Assembly: GCA_020555865.1 (NCBI GenBank)
Contig: JAJCJJ010000001.1
Location: 62,001 to 126,000, forward strand
Source: a bacterium 210917-DFI.7.65
GTDB taxonomy: Bacteria; Bacillota; Clostridia; Oscillospirales; Oscillospiraceae
Direction of reading: 5' to 3'
Length of the DNA: 64,000 bases
Positions 1 to 9,108 of the stretch are shown in pieces. The translations under genes and the position numbers were made by a program. The notes below the pieces were generated by a model, which saw only the letters and a program-made list of their open reading frames with translations, was not told the DNA's origin and ran no database searches. Position 1 is the first letter of the stretch; the number at the start of each line of letters is the position of its first letter.

Positions 1-2
1 AT

Positions 3-2498
3 GACAAGGAGCTGGATGGCATTAGCTCTCTCGTAACCATGGTGAGCGGTCTTTTCCGTAAAGACCGGCTGCTGGCTGTCATCAAGAATTTTATCTATTT
101 TCCGGACAGCTCCGACAAGGACACAAAAATTGTGTGCCGGTATCCGCAGTATTTTGCGGCAACCAAGCTGTTTGAAAACATCAAGAAGCACTTGAAGCCG
201 GAGGGAGACGGCAAAGGCGGCACTTACTTTGGTGCTACCGGCTGCGGCAAAAGCTATACCATGCTGTTCCTTACCCGAATGCTGATGAAAAGCCCTTATT
301 TTCACAGTCCCACTATTCTGCTCATCACTGACCGCACCGATCTGGACGACCAGCTTTCCAAACAGTTCATTGCCTCCAAAAAGTATATAGGCGATGAAAC
401 GGTGGTAAGCATTGATTCCCGCGAGGCCCTCCGGCAGGAGCTGCAAGGAAGAACCAGCGGCGGCGTGTACCTGACTACCATCCAGAAATTCACCGAGGAT
501 CTGGAACTGCTGACCGACCGAACAAATGTGATCTGCATTTCCGACGAGGCGCACCGCAGCCAGATCAACCTTGATCAAAAGGTAAAGGTGACGGAAGACG
601 GCGTAGAACGCAAATACGGCTTTGCCAAATATCTCCACGATTCCCTGCCCAATGCTACTTATGTCGGTTTCACAGGTACGCCGGTGGATGGTACCATTGA
701 GGTATTTGGCCCCGTGCTAGATTCCTACACCATGACTGAATCCGTCAAGGACGGGATCACTGTCAATCTGGTGTACGACGGACGGGCAGCCAAGGTTACT
801 TTGGACCAAGCCAAGGTAAAGGAAATCGAGGATTACTATGCCCAGTGTGCGGTAGAAGGTGCAAACGAGCATCAGATTGAGGAAAGCCAGAAAGCGGTGG
901 CCCATATCGATGCCATCATCGGCGACCCGGACAGGCTCCGCGCAGTAGCCGAAGATTTCATCCGCCACTATGAGACCCGTGTTTCCGAGGGGGCTACCGT
1001 TGCCGGGAAAGCGATGTTTGTCTGCTCAAACCGTACAATTGCCTATGATTTTTACCAGATCGTGGTTGGGCTACGGCCGGAATGGGCGGAGAAAAAGATC
1101 TGTCCGGATGGTGTGGAACTGAGCGACAAAGAGAAAAAAGAGCTGAAGCCTATCGAAAAAATTAAGCTCATCATGACCCGAAACAAGGATGATGAGCCAA
1201 CTCTTTATGAAATGCTGGGGACCAAGGATGACCGCAAGGAATATGACCGGCAATTTAAGAATGTAAAATCCAACTTTAAGATTGCCATTGTGGTGGATAT
1301 GTGGCTGACGGGATTTGATGTACCGGCGCTGGATACCATTTACATCGACAAGCCCATCCAGCAGCATACCCTTATCCAGACGATCTCCCGTGTGAATCGT
1401 GTGTACACTGGTAAGGAAAAGGGACTGATCGTTGACTATATCGGCATCAAGAAAAACATGAACCTCGCCCTGAAAAAGTACACGAATTTTGAGAGTGAAG
1501 AGTTTGAGGGCGTGGAACAGTCTGTCACAATTGTCAAGGACCAGCTGGAAGTACTGGGGCAGATGTTCCATAATTTCAACAGCAGTGACTTTTTCCATGG
1601 TACGCCGAAAGAACAGCTGGCTTGTCTGAACCGTGCGGTGGAATATGTCCAGCTGACCGAAGAACTGGAACGGCGTTTTATGGCTGCTGTGAAACGCATG
1701 AAGCAGGCATTTAATCTGTGTGGGTCCAGCGATGCCATCTCGGATACAGAGAAGGACTATATCCATTTTTACTGTGCAGTGCGATCTATCCTGTTCAAGC
1801 TCACTAAAGGCGATGCGCCAGACATTTCCCAAATGAATGCCCGTGTGCGTGAACTTCTGGAAGGAGCTATTCAATCTGACGGTATTGAGGAACTGTTTGA
1901 AACCGGAAAGCACATTTCTGTAGACATATTCAGCGACGAGTACATCGACAAAATTAACGCCATCCAGCTGCCCAATACCAAAATTAAGGTCTTACAGCGG
2001 CTTTTGTCCCAGGCTATCGACGAGTATAAAAAAGTCAACCGCATTATGGGAATGGAGTTTTCAGAACGCCTGAAACGTGTGGTGGACCAATACAACAACC
2101 GCCGCCGGGATGAGGCCTTCGCCAACGAAGTTCTTGATGATGTGGCTGAACAGCTTGCCAAATTGCTAGAAGAATTGAAACTGGAAAAGGACTCCTTTAA
2201 AGCGATGGGAATCGACTACGAGGAAAAAGCCTTCTATGACATTCTAAAAGCTGTGGCCAAGAAGTATGAGTTCGAGTATCCCGAAGATAAGATGATTGAG
2301 CTGTCCAAGCGTATCAAGGTAATTGTGGATGACAAAGCAAAATACACAGACTGGTCTACAAGAGAGGACATCAAAGCTACCCTTCAGGTGGATTTAATTC
2401 TTCTGTTGGATGAGTTCGATTATCCTCCAGTCACGATTGATGATGTTTATAAAGAAGTCTTGGAACAAGCCGAAAATTTTAAGAAGTATGCAAGTTAA
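3..2498 (+). CDS. hsdR: Type I restriction enzyme R subunit, 5'-truncated by window edge
   Basis: ATP-dependent translocase/endonuclease subunit of a type I restriction-modification complex. The frame is already open at base 3 and reads ELDGISSLV before the first Met (39), so the N-terminal nuclease domain lies outside the window. Counting from that Met, helicase motif I is GATGCGKS (about 65), motif II DEAH (169), motif III GFTGTP (about 209) and motif VI QTISRVNR (about 447), followed by the long helical C-terminal region of HsdR. hsdM and hsdS are not in view, presumably upstream. A DUF2971 gene follows after 42 bases, perhaps in the same transcript. The family is clear; whether the system is complete cannot be judged here. 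Confidence 0.93.
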   Translation, partial: DKELDGISSLVTMVSGLFRKDRLLAVIKNFIYFPDSSDKDTKIVCRYPQYFAATKLFENIKKHLKPEGDGKGGTYFGATGCGKSYTMLFLTRMLMKSPYFHSPTILLITDRTDLDDQLSKQFIASKKYIGDETVVSIDSREALRQELQGRTSGGVYLTTIQKFTEDLELLTDRTNVICISDEAHRSQINLDQKVKVTEDGVERKYGFAKYLHDSLPNATYVGFTGTPVDGTIEVFGPVLDSYTMTESVKDGITVNLVYDGRAAKVTLDQAKVKEIEDYYAQCAVEGANEHQIEESQKAVAHIDAIIGDPDRLRAVAEDFIRHYETRVSEGATVAGKAMFVCSNRTIAYDFYQIVVGLRPEWAEKKICPDGVELSDKEKKELKPIEKIKLIMTRNKDDEPTLYEMLGTKDDRKEYDRQFKNVKSNFKIAIVVDMWLTGFDVPALDTIYIDKPIQQHTLIQTISRVNRVYTGKEKGLIVDYIGIKKNMNLALKKYTNFESEEFEGVEQSVTIVKDQLEVLGQMFHNFNSSDFFHGTPKEQLACLNRAVEYVQLTEELERRFMAAVKRMKQAFNLCGSSDAISDTEKDYIHFYCAVRSILFKLTKGDAPDISQMNARVRELLEGAIQSDGIEELFETGKHISVDIFSDEYIDKINAIQLPNTKIKVLQRLLSQAIDEYKKVNRIMGMEFSERLKRVVDQYNNRRRDEAFANEVLDDVAEQLAKLLEELKLEKDSFKAMGIDYEEKAFYDILKAVAKKYEFEYPEDKMIELSKRIKVIVDDKAKYTDWSTREDIKATLQVDLILLLDEFDYPPVTIDDVYKEVLEQAENFKKYAS

Positions 2499-2540
2499 AC
2501 ATACGGCGAAATAGGTGAAGCATACTTTGGAGGTGAACGA

Positions 2541-3536
2541 ATGAAGAAGACCGATGAAGAACGAAAACTATTTTGGGATACATTGAATGGATTGCATGAG
2601 AACTCGCAGGAATGTTGGGATAAATTAAGAGCGGTTTATAAGCCGCCCGAAGCGCTGTGCCGATTTCGGTCAGTAAACCAAAACACTTTGCAGCAATTGC
2701 AAGAGAATAAGTTGTTTTTCTCATCAGCAGATAGATATGATGACCCATTTGATACCTATTTTTATATTGATTATGCCAAAGTTAGAAGTGGAATTAACTC
2801 TTTGAAAGCCTTGGTGCATACTGAAAGTCCACAACAAATTGCGTCAATCTTAGAGGAAAATGGATTCCAGCATCTTGGCAACGATTTCTTGGTTTCGATG
2901 ATCGAAAGCCTAAAACAAACTTCTCCTAACCTGCCTGAAATGGAAAAGGATTTGTCAGAAGTAAGGAGAAAGGTTCAACAGCAGCTGTTTTCTATTTGCT
3001 TTTGCGATGATCCTCTTAATGAGAGCCTTTGGCTGAAATATGCTGATAATCATAGTGGATTTGTCATGATTTATGACATGCTTGACCCCGATGTATTTCA
3101 ATGTGGAAGAGAAGCACACTGCGAAAATTGCTTTATGAATCAGATAAAGCCAAATGTTTATCCAGTCTATTATTCTGATGTTAAATATGATGCAACCCGA
3201 TATGCTATTGGTGTGCAAGCGTTCAATATGCTTCCTCCGCTGATATTAGAAAAACTATCTGGTTTTATAAATTTAGACTGGGAAATCGAAAAAATCTCGC
3301 TAATTAAGAAGAAATGCCATGAATACGATCAAGAATGGCGTATGCTATGCCCAATTGTGGGACCTAATCGCCCTTGTATCAAAATGAAACCCAGTAGTAT
3401 TGCCCTTGGTCTGAGAATGCCAGAATATGAGCGTAGATTGGTCATTTCTGCTGCAAAAGTGGCAGGCATTGCCTCTATCAATGAAATTATTATCGGCGAC
3501 AACGACAATCTGACGATGAGACCTATTGTTGAATAG
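2541..3536 (+). CDS. DUF2971 domain protein
   Basis: 331 residues; start ATG preceded by GGAGGTG. The N-terminal half carries the DUF2971 hallmark CRFRSVNQNTLQQL followed by LFFSSADRYDDPFD (about residues 36-75). A second conserved block, SICFCDDPLNESLWLKYAD (about 150-170), follows, and the C-terminus has the expected EWRMLCP stretch. The biochemical function of DUF2971 is not established. It recurs in accessory and defence-rich DNA, which fits its place just after hsdR. The gene is visibly more AT-rich than its neighbours, suggesting separate acquisition. No membrane segment or signal peptide is seen. Family fairly sure, role unknown. Confidence 0.8.
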   Translation: MKKTDEERKLFWDTLNGLHENSQECWDKLRAVYKPPEALCRFRSVNQNTLQQLQENKLFFSSADRYDDPFDTYFYIDYAKVRSGINSLKALVHTESPQQIASILEENGFQHLGNDFLVSMIESLKQTSPNLPEMEKDLSEVRRKVQQQLFSICFCDDPLNESLWLKYADNHSGFVMIYDMLDPDVFQCGREAHCENCFMNQIKPNVYPVYYSDVKYDATRYAIGVQAFNMLPPLILEKLSGFINLDWEIEKISLIKKKCHEYDQEWRMLCPIVGPNRPCIKMKPSSIALGLRMPEYERRLVISAAKVAGIASINEIIIGDNDNLTMRPIVE

Positions 3537-3564
3537 GCATAACATCTGAGAGTCAATCGTATTT

Positions 3565-3606
3565 CAGAAAAGGCCGTTACCCTCACGAGGGCAACGGCCT
3601 TTTCTG
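3565..3606. terminator. Bidirectional intrinsic terminator between convergent genes
   Basis: A near-perfect hairpin has the arm AAAGGCCGTTACCCTC and its complement around a short loop. It is flanked by A residues on the left and T residues on the right, so it can end both the DUF2971 transcript and the leftward XRE transcript. Confidence 0.85.
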
Positions 3607-4455
3607 TTATCTGCGCTTTTTCTTCTTTGTCCCATGATATGCCTGTGGCCGAGCCTTTCCCCTCATATTGTTGGGATTCTTCAGCAACCTGGACAAGCTC
3701 AGTATCCTCATAAACGCCGAGAAATCCTCAGAAGCAATCTTGTCAAAAGGAATCTGCATCTGATCGCAGAACTCATGGATCACCCGTTCCTCATTACTAC
3801 CCAGCTGCATGGCACGGTCAAACTTTTCCTTGACCTCTGTAAAAGTCGGCTGCGGATCGGCGGTAGTGCGGTCGGTAACATGGACCTGACGAATATCCTG
3901 AACGATGCTGTCCAGGTCGTCATGAATCGTGTGGCTGAAAAAATCACTTTCCTGTACCTGTCCCAGCTCCAGCGTGCGGACATAAAGGTCATTCTCTCCC
4001 GGCGCATGGCTTCGGATCACTTCCTGCCGGGTGGCCTCCAGCACCAGATTCATCTGAGCAATCCGCATATCAGCGATGCGGTCAACAAAAATCTCAATAT
4101 CCGTCATCAGTCGCTGGAAGTTCTCATGTGTGGCAATCTCACACAGCAGCCGGTTGTTGATTTTTCCGCTGCTCAATAATGCAACCATATCATCACTCAA
4201 ATGCAGGGCCTGAAGCTCTGTGTTTGGGTGATTTTTATTTTCCGATAACCCCATCAGGTAGTCGGTAGACACCCCGTAAAACTCTGCCAGTGTAGCGATG
4301 GCAAACGGGCTGATGTCCTTATAATCGTCACTCTCATATTTGCTGAGAGCAGATTTGGAAAGCCCGGTTTGCTCAGCCAGCTGCTCCAGTGTCAGGTGCT
4401 TATCCACTACCCGCAAGTCTTTTAACCGTTCCGGGATAGACAGCTTCGTGTGCAT
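3607..4455 (-). CDS. XRE-family helix-turn-helix regulator
   Basis: 282 residues read leftwards; start ATG preceded by GAGAGGGGG. Residues about 8-70 form a Cro/C1-type HTH: RLKDLRVVDKHLTLEQLAEQ, then the recognition segment TGLSKSALSKYE, then LAEFYGVSTDYLMG. The rest (about 75-282) is alpha-helical with no recognised catalytic motif, ending in a very basic tail KKKKRR. It probably regulates the mobile element or the neighbouring restriction module. It is convergent with the DUF2971 gene and divergent from the mobilisation genes across a 355-base gap, a usual place for an element's control region. Target unknown. Confidence 0.88.
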   Translation of the reverse strand: MHTKLSIPERLKDLRVVDKHLTLEQLAEQTGLSKSALSKYESDDYKDISPFAIATLAEFYGVSTDYLMGLSENKNHPNTELQALHLSDDMVALLSSGKINNRLLCEIATHENFQRLMTDIEIFVDRIADMRIAQMNLVLEATRQEVIRSHAPGENDLYVRTLELGQVQESDFFSHTIHDDLDSIVQDIRQVHVTDRTTADPQPTFTEVKEKFDRAMQLGSNEERVIHEFCDQMQIPFDKIASEDFSAFMRILSLSRLLKNPNNMRGKARPQAYHGTKKKKRR

Positions 4456-4810
4456 CTAAAATCCCCCTCTCTACAGGAAAATCCTTCCGTTTATGACCAT
4501 TATACCATGATTCCATAAGCGTGGAAATATGCGGATTTCAAGCCGTTTTCCATCGTTTTGGACATACGGGAGAGGGCCTGTTTTTTCGGTAAAATGAGTT
4601 TTGTCAGGAGACACAGAACCTTGAAAACTGAATGACCGGTCTGCGTGGGATATGCTCCCTGGGGATGTAGTGCCAAGACTTCCGGTATCTGACCGGAACG
4701 AGCGTACCAACGGGAGCGATACGCTGCTGTGAGATTCAGCAGAGGAACGACACCAGAATGGCCCGGCAACTAACACAAAGGAATATCGTTCTTTTTAGGA
4801 GGTTGATTTT
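4456..4810. other. Non-coding control region of the mobile element
   Basis: A 355-base gap between the divergent XRE gene and the first small ORF of the mobilisation module. No convincing ORF has a ribosome site here. A strong TTAGGAGG lies at its right end, just before 4811. The region is a plausible promoter/operator zone for the XRE protein, but no clear operator palindrome was identified. Confidence 0.4.
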
Positions 4811-5104
4811 ATGAAGTTAAGTGTGGAGGAAAAGAAAGTGCTATATGCCTTTGCCTGTCCCAATCACCACAACACGGTGACACGGCTGAAATGGCTGACC
4901 GCCCTGACCGTTGACCCGCAGGCTAAGCACCGGATGCTGGAGCTGGCCCGGAAGATGGAAACGGAGATGGCAGAAAGCTGGTACACCGGCTTTTATCACC
5001 AGCTCCGTGCGGAGATGGACGAGTATTACCGTGCCAAGCGCCGCCTGCGTTTGGTAAAGGAAAACACCGAATATGAGGAGGATCTGTATGACGAAGCTGT
5101 CTAA
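4811..5104 (+). CDS. Small conserved element protein, possibly TTRAP-like
   Basis: 97 residues; start ATG after TTAGGAGGTTGATTTT, a strong ribosome site. The N-terminus (MKLSVEEKKVLYAF) resembles the opening of small transposon-transfer assisting (TTRAP-type) proteins recalled from conjugative and mobilisable elements, but the rest does not match well. The protein is helical and highly charged, with an acidic C-terminus. It is the first of three rightward genes leading to the relaxase, and its end overlaps the next gene by 17 bases, indicating translational coupling. Function unknown; real gene likely from the ribosome site and context. Confidence 0.65.
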   Translation: MKLSVEEKKVLYAFACPNHHNTVTRLKWLTALTVDPQAKHRMLELARKMETEMAESWYTGFYHQLRAEMDEYYRAKRRLRLVKENTEYEEDLYDEAV

Positions 5105-5393
5105 GTATGAGAAAGAAACCATCATCAACTGGAACGAGTCGGAGGACACCGCCAGTATCTACACCTTCAACGCCGATCTGAAGCGCAGGCTGGCCGAGTT
5201 CAGCCGCAAGTATCCCCAGCTGTGCCGGTTGGAGCGCAGCACCACTGAGGGCAGCGTGACCTATGTGATGGACAAGTCCCGCCTGTCCATCCGTCTGGTG
5301 CCGCTGTACAGCGAGGAGCGGTTGGCGGCTGCCAGAGAATACGCCAAACAGCACGGATTTCAGGTCTTGCAGACGGACAAGAAGAGCGCCTGA
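5088..5393 (+). CDS. Small conserved element protein of unknown function
   Basis: 101 residues. Start chosen at ATG 5088 because GAGGAGG lies just upstream inside the preceding gene; an in-frame ATG at 5073 would put that ribosome site inside the coding region. The sequence opens MTKLSKYEKETIINWNE and looks soluble and charged, with a possible small alpha/beta fold. I recall similar proteins immediately upstream of relaxase genes in Firmicutes mobile elements, but know no function. It overlaps the previous gene and is followed by a 424-base non-coding stretch that may hold the transfer origin. Confidence 0.65.
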   Translation: MTKLSKYEKETIINWNESEDTASIYTFNADLKRRLAEFSRKYPQLCRLERSTTEGSVTYVMDKSRLSIRLVPLYSEERLAAAREYAKQHGFQVLQTDKKSA

Positions 5394-5817
5394 AACCGGG
5401 TCAATTCACAGGAAAATGGCGGGTCTGCACCCGGTATTTTTGCGGTGAATTGGTATCGTGATACCCCAGTATCCCCCTTCCGGGAAATGCGACAAAAGGA
5501 GCATTCAGAGCCGGAGGAGCTGACAGAAACCGCACAAACGGTGAAAGTCAGCTTCTCCGGGCAGGAGTACAGAGGGCGGCAAGCCCTTTGTGCTGGGTAC
5601 AGGGGCGCAGCGTCCTGTTGGGGTCAAGGGGCAAGGCCCATTGGCGGGTTGAGGGTAGCCGCCCCATCGGGTCAAGGGTGAAACGCCTTGCCCAGGGAGA
5701 GTTGATGCCTTGCGTCAATTCGTACTGGGTATTACCTGACGCAGAAATTCGCAGGTTTGGCGGCTTCGCCGCTGCTTCCCCTTCGGGAAAAATCAACGGA
5801 GAATGGAGGGATGAAAA
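5394..5817. other. Non-coding region upstream of relaxase, candidate origin of transfer
   Basis: 424 bases with no supported gene. It contains several short inverted repeats: GGTATC-GT-GATACC at 5452-5465, TGCGTCA...TGACGCA at 5711-5743, and small GC hairpins near 5759-5785. It also has repeated GGTCAAGGG-type words around 5630-5680. Structured DNA directly in front of a relaxase gene is where oriT normally sits, but no nick site can be assigned by eye. Confidence 0.4.
5711..5743. repeat. Inverted repeat TGCGTCA/TGACGCA, candidate oriT element
   Basis: Perfect 7-base arms separated by 19 bases containing TACTGGGTATTAC, about 75 bases before the relaxase start. MobV/Pre relaxases nick next to inverted repeats in this position. 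The assignment to oriT is inference. Confidence 0.35.
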
Positions 5818-7044
5818 TTGAAACTGACACGGCACAACGGACGCTCCGGTAAGCATGGTACCTATAATCCCCGGCACAATGACCGCCGGTTTGATGTGGA
5901 GAACAGCGAACACATTGATGCCCAGCGAGCCAGAAAAAATGTGTACTGGGACTGCTACCGTGGCTTCACTACCTCGGAACTTCGGGAGAACCCGGAACAG
6001 CCGGATTTCAGCTTTGAAGAAATTGAGCGGATGTATTACTACGAGCATTATTCCGACCATGTGGATGCCCAGAACGCCCGGAACGAGAAAACACGACACA
6101 CCGAGCGCAACCGCACGGTGGAAGATCTTTTGAAAAACAATAAGACTTGCCCGGAGGAAAGTATTTACCAGATTGGCACCATGGAAGAATCCGTTCCACC
6201 TGGTACGCTGGCACTCATTGTCAGCGAATTTTACGAGGAGTTTGAACGGCGCTTTGGTTCTCATATCCACATTCTGGACTGGGCGCTGCATCTGGATGAG
6301 GGTACGCCCCACATCCATGAGCGCCATGTGTTTGACTGCAAAAACCGGTATGGGGAGCTGTGTCCCCAACAGGAAAAGGCGCTGGAAGAACTGGGCTTTG
6401 AATTGCCTGATCCGAGTAAGCCCAAGGGCAAACACAACAACCGCAAGCAGACCTTTGATGCAGTTTGTCGGACGATGCTCTTTGACATCAGCCGCAAACA
6501 TGGGGTGCATTTGGAGCAGGAGCCGTCCTATGGTGGGCGGGCGTATCTGGAGAAACAGGACTATATCCTGATGAAGCAAAAGGAGCAGCTGGCGGCGCAG
6601 GAACAGAAGCTGGAGAAGCTGACCCTGAAAATTGAGGATGTGGAAACACTGGTGGAGGAAGTTTCGGATATTGCCTATGACAAGGCGGTGGAGGTTGTCA
6701 CCGATACTGTCCGGCAGGAAACCCATAATGAGGACATCCGGTTGGTGGAGGAAGCAAAAAAGTGGGTACTCTCGCCGGAACGGAAAGCACCACAAAAAGA
6801 GCGTGAGTATGCCGCCGCCCGGTTGGATGGAGTGATCTCCAAAATCAAAAATGCCATGCAGTCTGCGCTGACAAAAATCCAGAAGAAGCTGATGCAGCCG
6901 GAGGTCAAGCAGGCTGGCAAACATCAGATTCAGGAAAAGGCCAAGGAATCCATTCTTGCTTTCCTGAACAAAGCCAAGCAGGATAGCGCACAGAGAGAAT
7001 CCAACCGGAAAAAGCAGCAGAAAAAACAGGATATGGAGCTGTGA
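5818..7044 (+). CDS. MobV/Pre-type plasmid recombination/mobilisation relaxase
   Basis: Predicted DNA-nicking relaxase for mobilisation. 408 residues from a TTG start (5818) with GGAGGG eight bases upstream; the nearby ATG at 5811 is in another frame and stops quickly. Conserved features are NVYWDC (about 41-46), the block EKTRHTERNRTVEDLL, and the metal-binding signature HLDEGTPHIHERHVF (about 158-172), matching the HxDExxPHxH motif of the Mob_Pre family. The C-terminal 180 residues are a charged helical/coiled-coil region ending in Lys/Gln-rich sequence. No coupling protein or mating-pair genes are near, so the element is likely mobilised by a helper. Confidence 0.85.
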   Translation: MKLTRHNGRSGKHGTYNPRHNDRRFDVENSEHIDAQRARKNVYWDCYRGFTTSELRENPEQPDFSFEEIERMYYYEHYSDHVDAQNARNEKTRHTERNRTVEDLLKNNKTCPEESIYQIGTMEESVPPGTLALIVSEFYEEFERRFGSHIHILDWALHLDEGTPHIHERHVFDCKNRYGELCPQQEKALEELGFELPDPSKPKGKHNNRKQTFDAVCRTMLFDISRKHGVHLEQEPSYGGRAYLEKQDYILMKQKEQLAAQEQKLEKLTLKIEDVETLVEEVSDIAYDKAVEVVTDTVRQETHNEDIRLVEEAKKWVLSPERKAPQKEREYAAARLDGVISKIKNAMQSALTKIQKKLMQPEVKQAGKHQIQEKAKESILAFLNKAKQDSAQRESNRKKQQKKQDMEL

Positions 7045-7099
7045 GGCATCTGATTTTGCATACAAATCAGGTGTCTTTCCCTTGAGGAGGTGAGAAACA

Positions 7100-8485
7100 T
7101 TGAACAGCGAAACTCAGAGTTTAGTGCCAGTCACCCAGCAGGCCGAAAGCGCAGAATTGACCGTTGATGAAGTGCGGGAAAGCCTTTCCATGACGGAAAA
7201 AGGACAACCGGCCAATACCATTGGAAATTGCCGCACGGTGTTTTGCCAAGATCCGCTTTTGCGGGGCGCAATCCGGCTGAATCTGCTGACCGACCGTATA
7301 GACATTGTGCGGGATCTGGGCTGGCGCAGAAGCACCAGCGCCTTGACCGATACCGATGTCAAATATCTGCTCCTTTACTTTGAACAGAACTACGGTTTGA
7401 CCAGTGAAAAGAAGCTGATGGCGGCGCTCTCCATCGTAGCAAACGAAAACTGCTATCACCCTATTCAAGATGTGCTGAACAGTCTGATTTGGGACGGTAT
7501 ACCCCGGATATGCTCCTGCCTGCATCACTTTTTAGGGGCAGACGAGAGCGACTATGTGGAAGAAATGCTCAAGCACTTCCTGCTGGGAGCCATCCGCCGG
7601 GTGTTCCATCCAGGTTCCAAATATGAGGAGCTGCTCTGTCTGGTGGGCGGCCAGGGAGCCGGAAAGTCCACCTTCTTTCGATTCCTGGCTATACAAGATG
7701 AGTGGTTCTCCGATGACCTGAAAAAGCTGGATGATGACAAGGTGTTTGCCAAGCTGCAAGGCCACTGGATCATCGAAATGTCAGAGATGCTGGCCACCAG
7801 CAACGCCAAGAGCATCGAGGAGATCCGCTCCTTTATCAGCCGCCAAAAGGAAACCTACCGCACCCCCTATGAGACCCAGCCCAAAGACCGTCTGCGGCAG
7901 TGTGTGTTCGGTGGTTCCTCCAACACGCTGGACTTTTTACCCCTTGACCGGGCCGGAAACCGCCGGTTCCTGCCGGTGATGATTTACCCGGAGAAAGCGG
8001 AGGTTCACATTCTGGAGGACGAAGCCGCTTCCAGAGAATATCTGTTGCAGGTATGGGCGGAGGCGATGACCATTTACCGCAGCGGCGAATATTCCATGAA
8101 GTTTTCAAAGGAGATTCAAAAGCAGCTGGTGGAAGTTCAGAAGGACTTCATGCCGGAGGATACCGAGGCCGGGCAGATCCAGGGCTTTCTGGAACACTAC
8201 ACCGGCAATGTGGTCTGCTCCAAGCAGTTGTTCAAGGAAGCGTTGGGACACGCCTTTGAGGAGCCGAAGCGTTGGCAGCTGCACAACATCAACGAGATCA
8301 TGAACACGGTGGTAACCGGCTGGAAGCCTTTCTCTAACCCCCGGATGTTTGCGGGCTATGGGCGGCAGCGTGGCTGGGAACGGGAGATTTCCGGCAACGA
8401 ACTGCCCGACAACGAAGGTGGATTTGTGGAGCTGAGCGAGGAAGAAGTCCGTCAACTGGAGCTGCCAAAGGAGTGGATTGCCTGA
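7100..8485 (+). CDS. VapE-family (virulence-associated E) P-loop ATPase
   Basis: 461 residues from a TTG start (7100) preceded by GAGGAGGTGAG. The Walker A motif is GGQGAGKS at residues 183-190, and the surrounding block resembles the virulence-associated E / superfamily 3 helicase-like domain. The conserved HWIIEMSEM segment and GGSSNTLDFLPLDRAGNRRF follow. Such proteins occur in plasmids, satellite phages and integrative elements and are thought to act in replication of the excised form, sometimes with a primase domain; none is obvious in the first 120 residues here. It lies 55 bases after the relaxase gene, probably in the same operon. Family confident, function inferred. Confidence 0.88.
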   Translation: MNSETQSLVPVTQQAESAELTVDEVRESLSMTEKGQPANTIGNCRTVFCQDPLLRGAIRLNLLTDRIDIVRDLGWRRSTSALTDTDVKYLLLYFEQNYGLTSEKKLMAALSIVANENCYHPIQDVLNSLIWDGIPRICSCLHHFLGADESDYVEEMLKHFLLGAIRRVFHPGSKYEELLCLVGGQGAGKSTFFRFLAIQDEWFSDDLKKLDDDKVFAKLQGHWIIEMSEMLATSNAKSIEEIRSFISRQKETYRTPYETQPKDRLRQCVFGGSSNTLDFLPLDRAGNRRFLPVMIYPEKAEVHILEDEAASREYLLQVWAEAMTIYRSGEYSMKFSKEIQKQLVEVQKDFMPEDTEAGQIQGFLEHYTGNVVCSKQLFKEALGHAFEEPKRWQLHNINEIMNTVVTGWKPFSNPRMFAGYGRQRGWEREISGNELPDNEGGFVELSEEEVRQLELPKEWIA

Positions 8486-8751
8486 TTTACAGGGCTTGTT
8501 GCCCAGCTGGTTGTCGGCTTGTTGCTGACTTGGTTGCTACAAAAACGGGGGTATGAACACGATAAATGCTCATAAAACAAGGCTTTTTGCGGGTATCTGT
8601 TCTTTGACAACGAAAGCAACGAGATTTTATAAGAAAATTTGAAAAGTAAGAAATGATGGTCAGACGATAGGTTACAGCTTTTTCGGAGTCCGTTGCCGGA
8701 CTTTGTTGCCGATGCCCTTTGTCTGGCTTTTCTGATCTATGGAGGTAGCCT

Positions 8752-8985
8752 ATGGGAAATGAAAAGACAATGATTTGCAGTAAGAAGTGTTTGGATATTC
8801 CGGTCTGGCGGCGCTATACCCTGACCATTGAGGAAGCCGCCGGATATTATCATATCGGAGAGGGAAAGCTGCGGATGCTGATTGATGAGCATCCCAACGA
8901 GGATTTTTATGTGATGAATGGAAACCGTGCTTTGATCAAACGGGAGAAATTTGAGAGGTATCTGGATCAGGCCACTGCTGTATAA
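8752..8985 (+). CDS. xis: Excisionase of Tn916 type
   Basis: 77 residues, start ATG preceded by GGAGG. Small winged-helix directionality factor that helps the integrase excise the element. The sequence LTIEEAAGYYHIGEGKLRML (about 24-43) is the DNA-binding helix region, followed by the wing NGNRALIKREKFERYL, as in Tn916 Xis. Size is typical. It sits just upstream of the integrase gene, the standard order. The 266 bases before it, after VapE, are non-coding, rich in GTTGC-type words, and contain no supported gene; they may hold recombinase-binding sites. Confidence 0.9.
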   Translation: MGNEKTMICSKKCLDIPVWRRYTLTIEEAAGYYHIGEGKLRMLIDEHPNEDFYVMNGNRALIKREKFERYLDQATAV

Positions 8986-9039
8986 TAGCCTTTCAAAAAG
9001 TCGATGACAGATTGCCATTCTTTCATGGCAAAGCTATAC

Positions 9040-9085
9040 GGAGAGCCAAACTTGTGCTATGATAAGAGTGCAAGTCTGGCTCTCC
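9040..9085. promoter_or_regulatory. Long inverted repeat in front of the integrase gene
   Basis: Arms GGAGAGCCAAACTTG (9040-9054) and CAAGTCTGGCTCTCC (9071-9085) pair at 14 of 15 positions around a 16-base loop, ending 9 bases before the integrase ribosome site. It could be an attenuating hairpin in the int leader or a recombinase/excisionase binding site. It overlaps the most upstream in-frame ATG reading of int, which supports the later start. Confidence 0.6.
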
Positions 9086-9108
9086 TTTCTTTTAGAGGAG
9101 AGATTTCA

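Noticed and set aside
5588..5821. 77-codon ORF just before the relaxase
   Set aside because: No ribosome site, overlaps the relaxase start and structured DNA; better explained as candidate oriT region.
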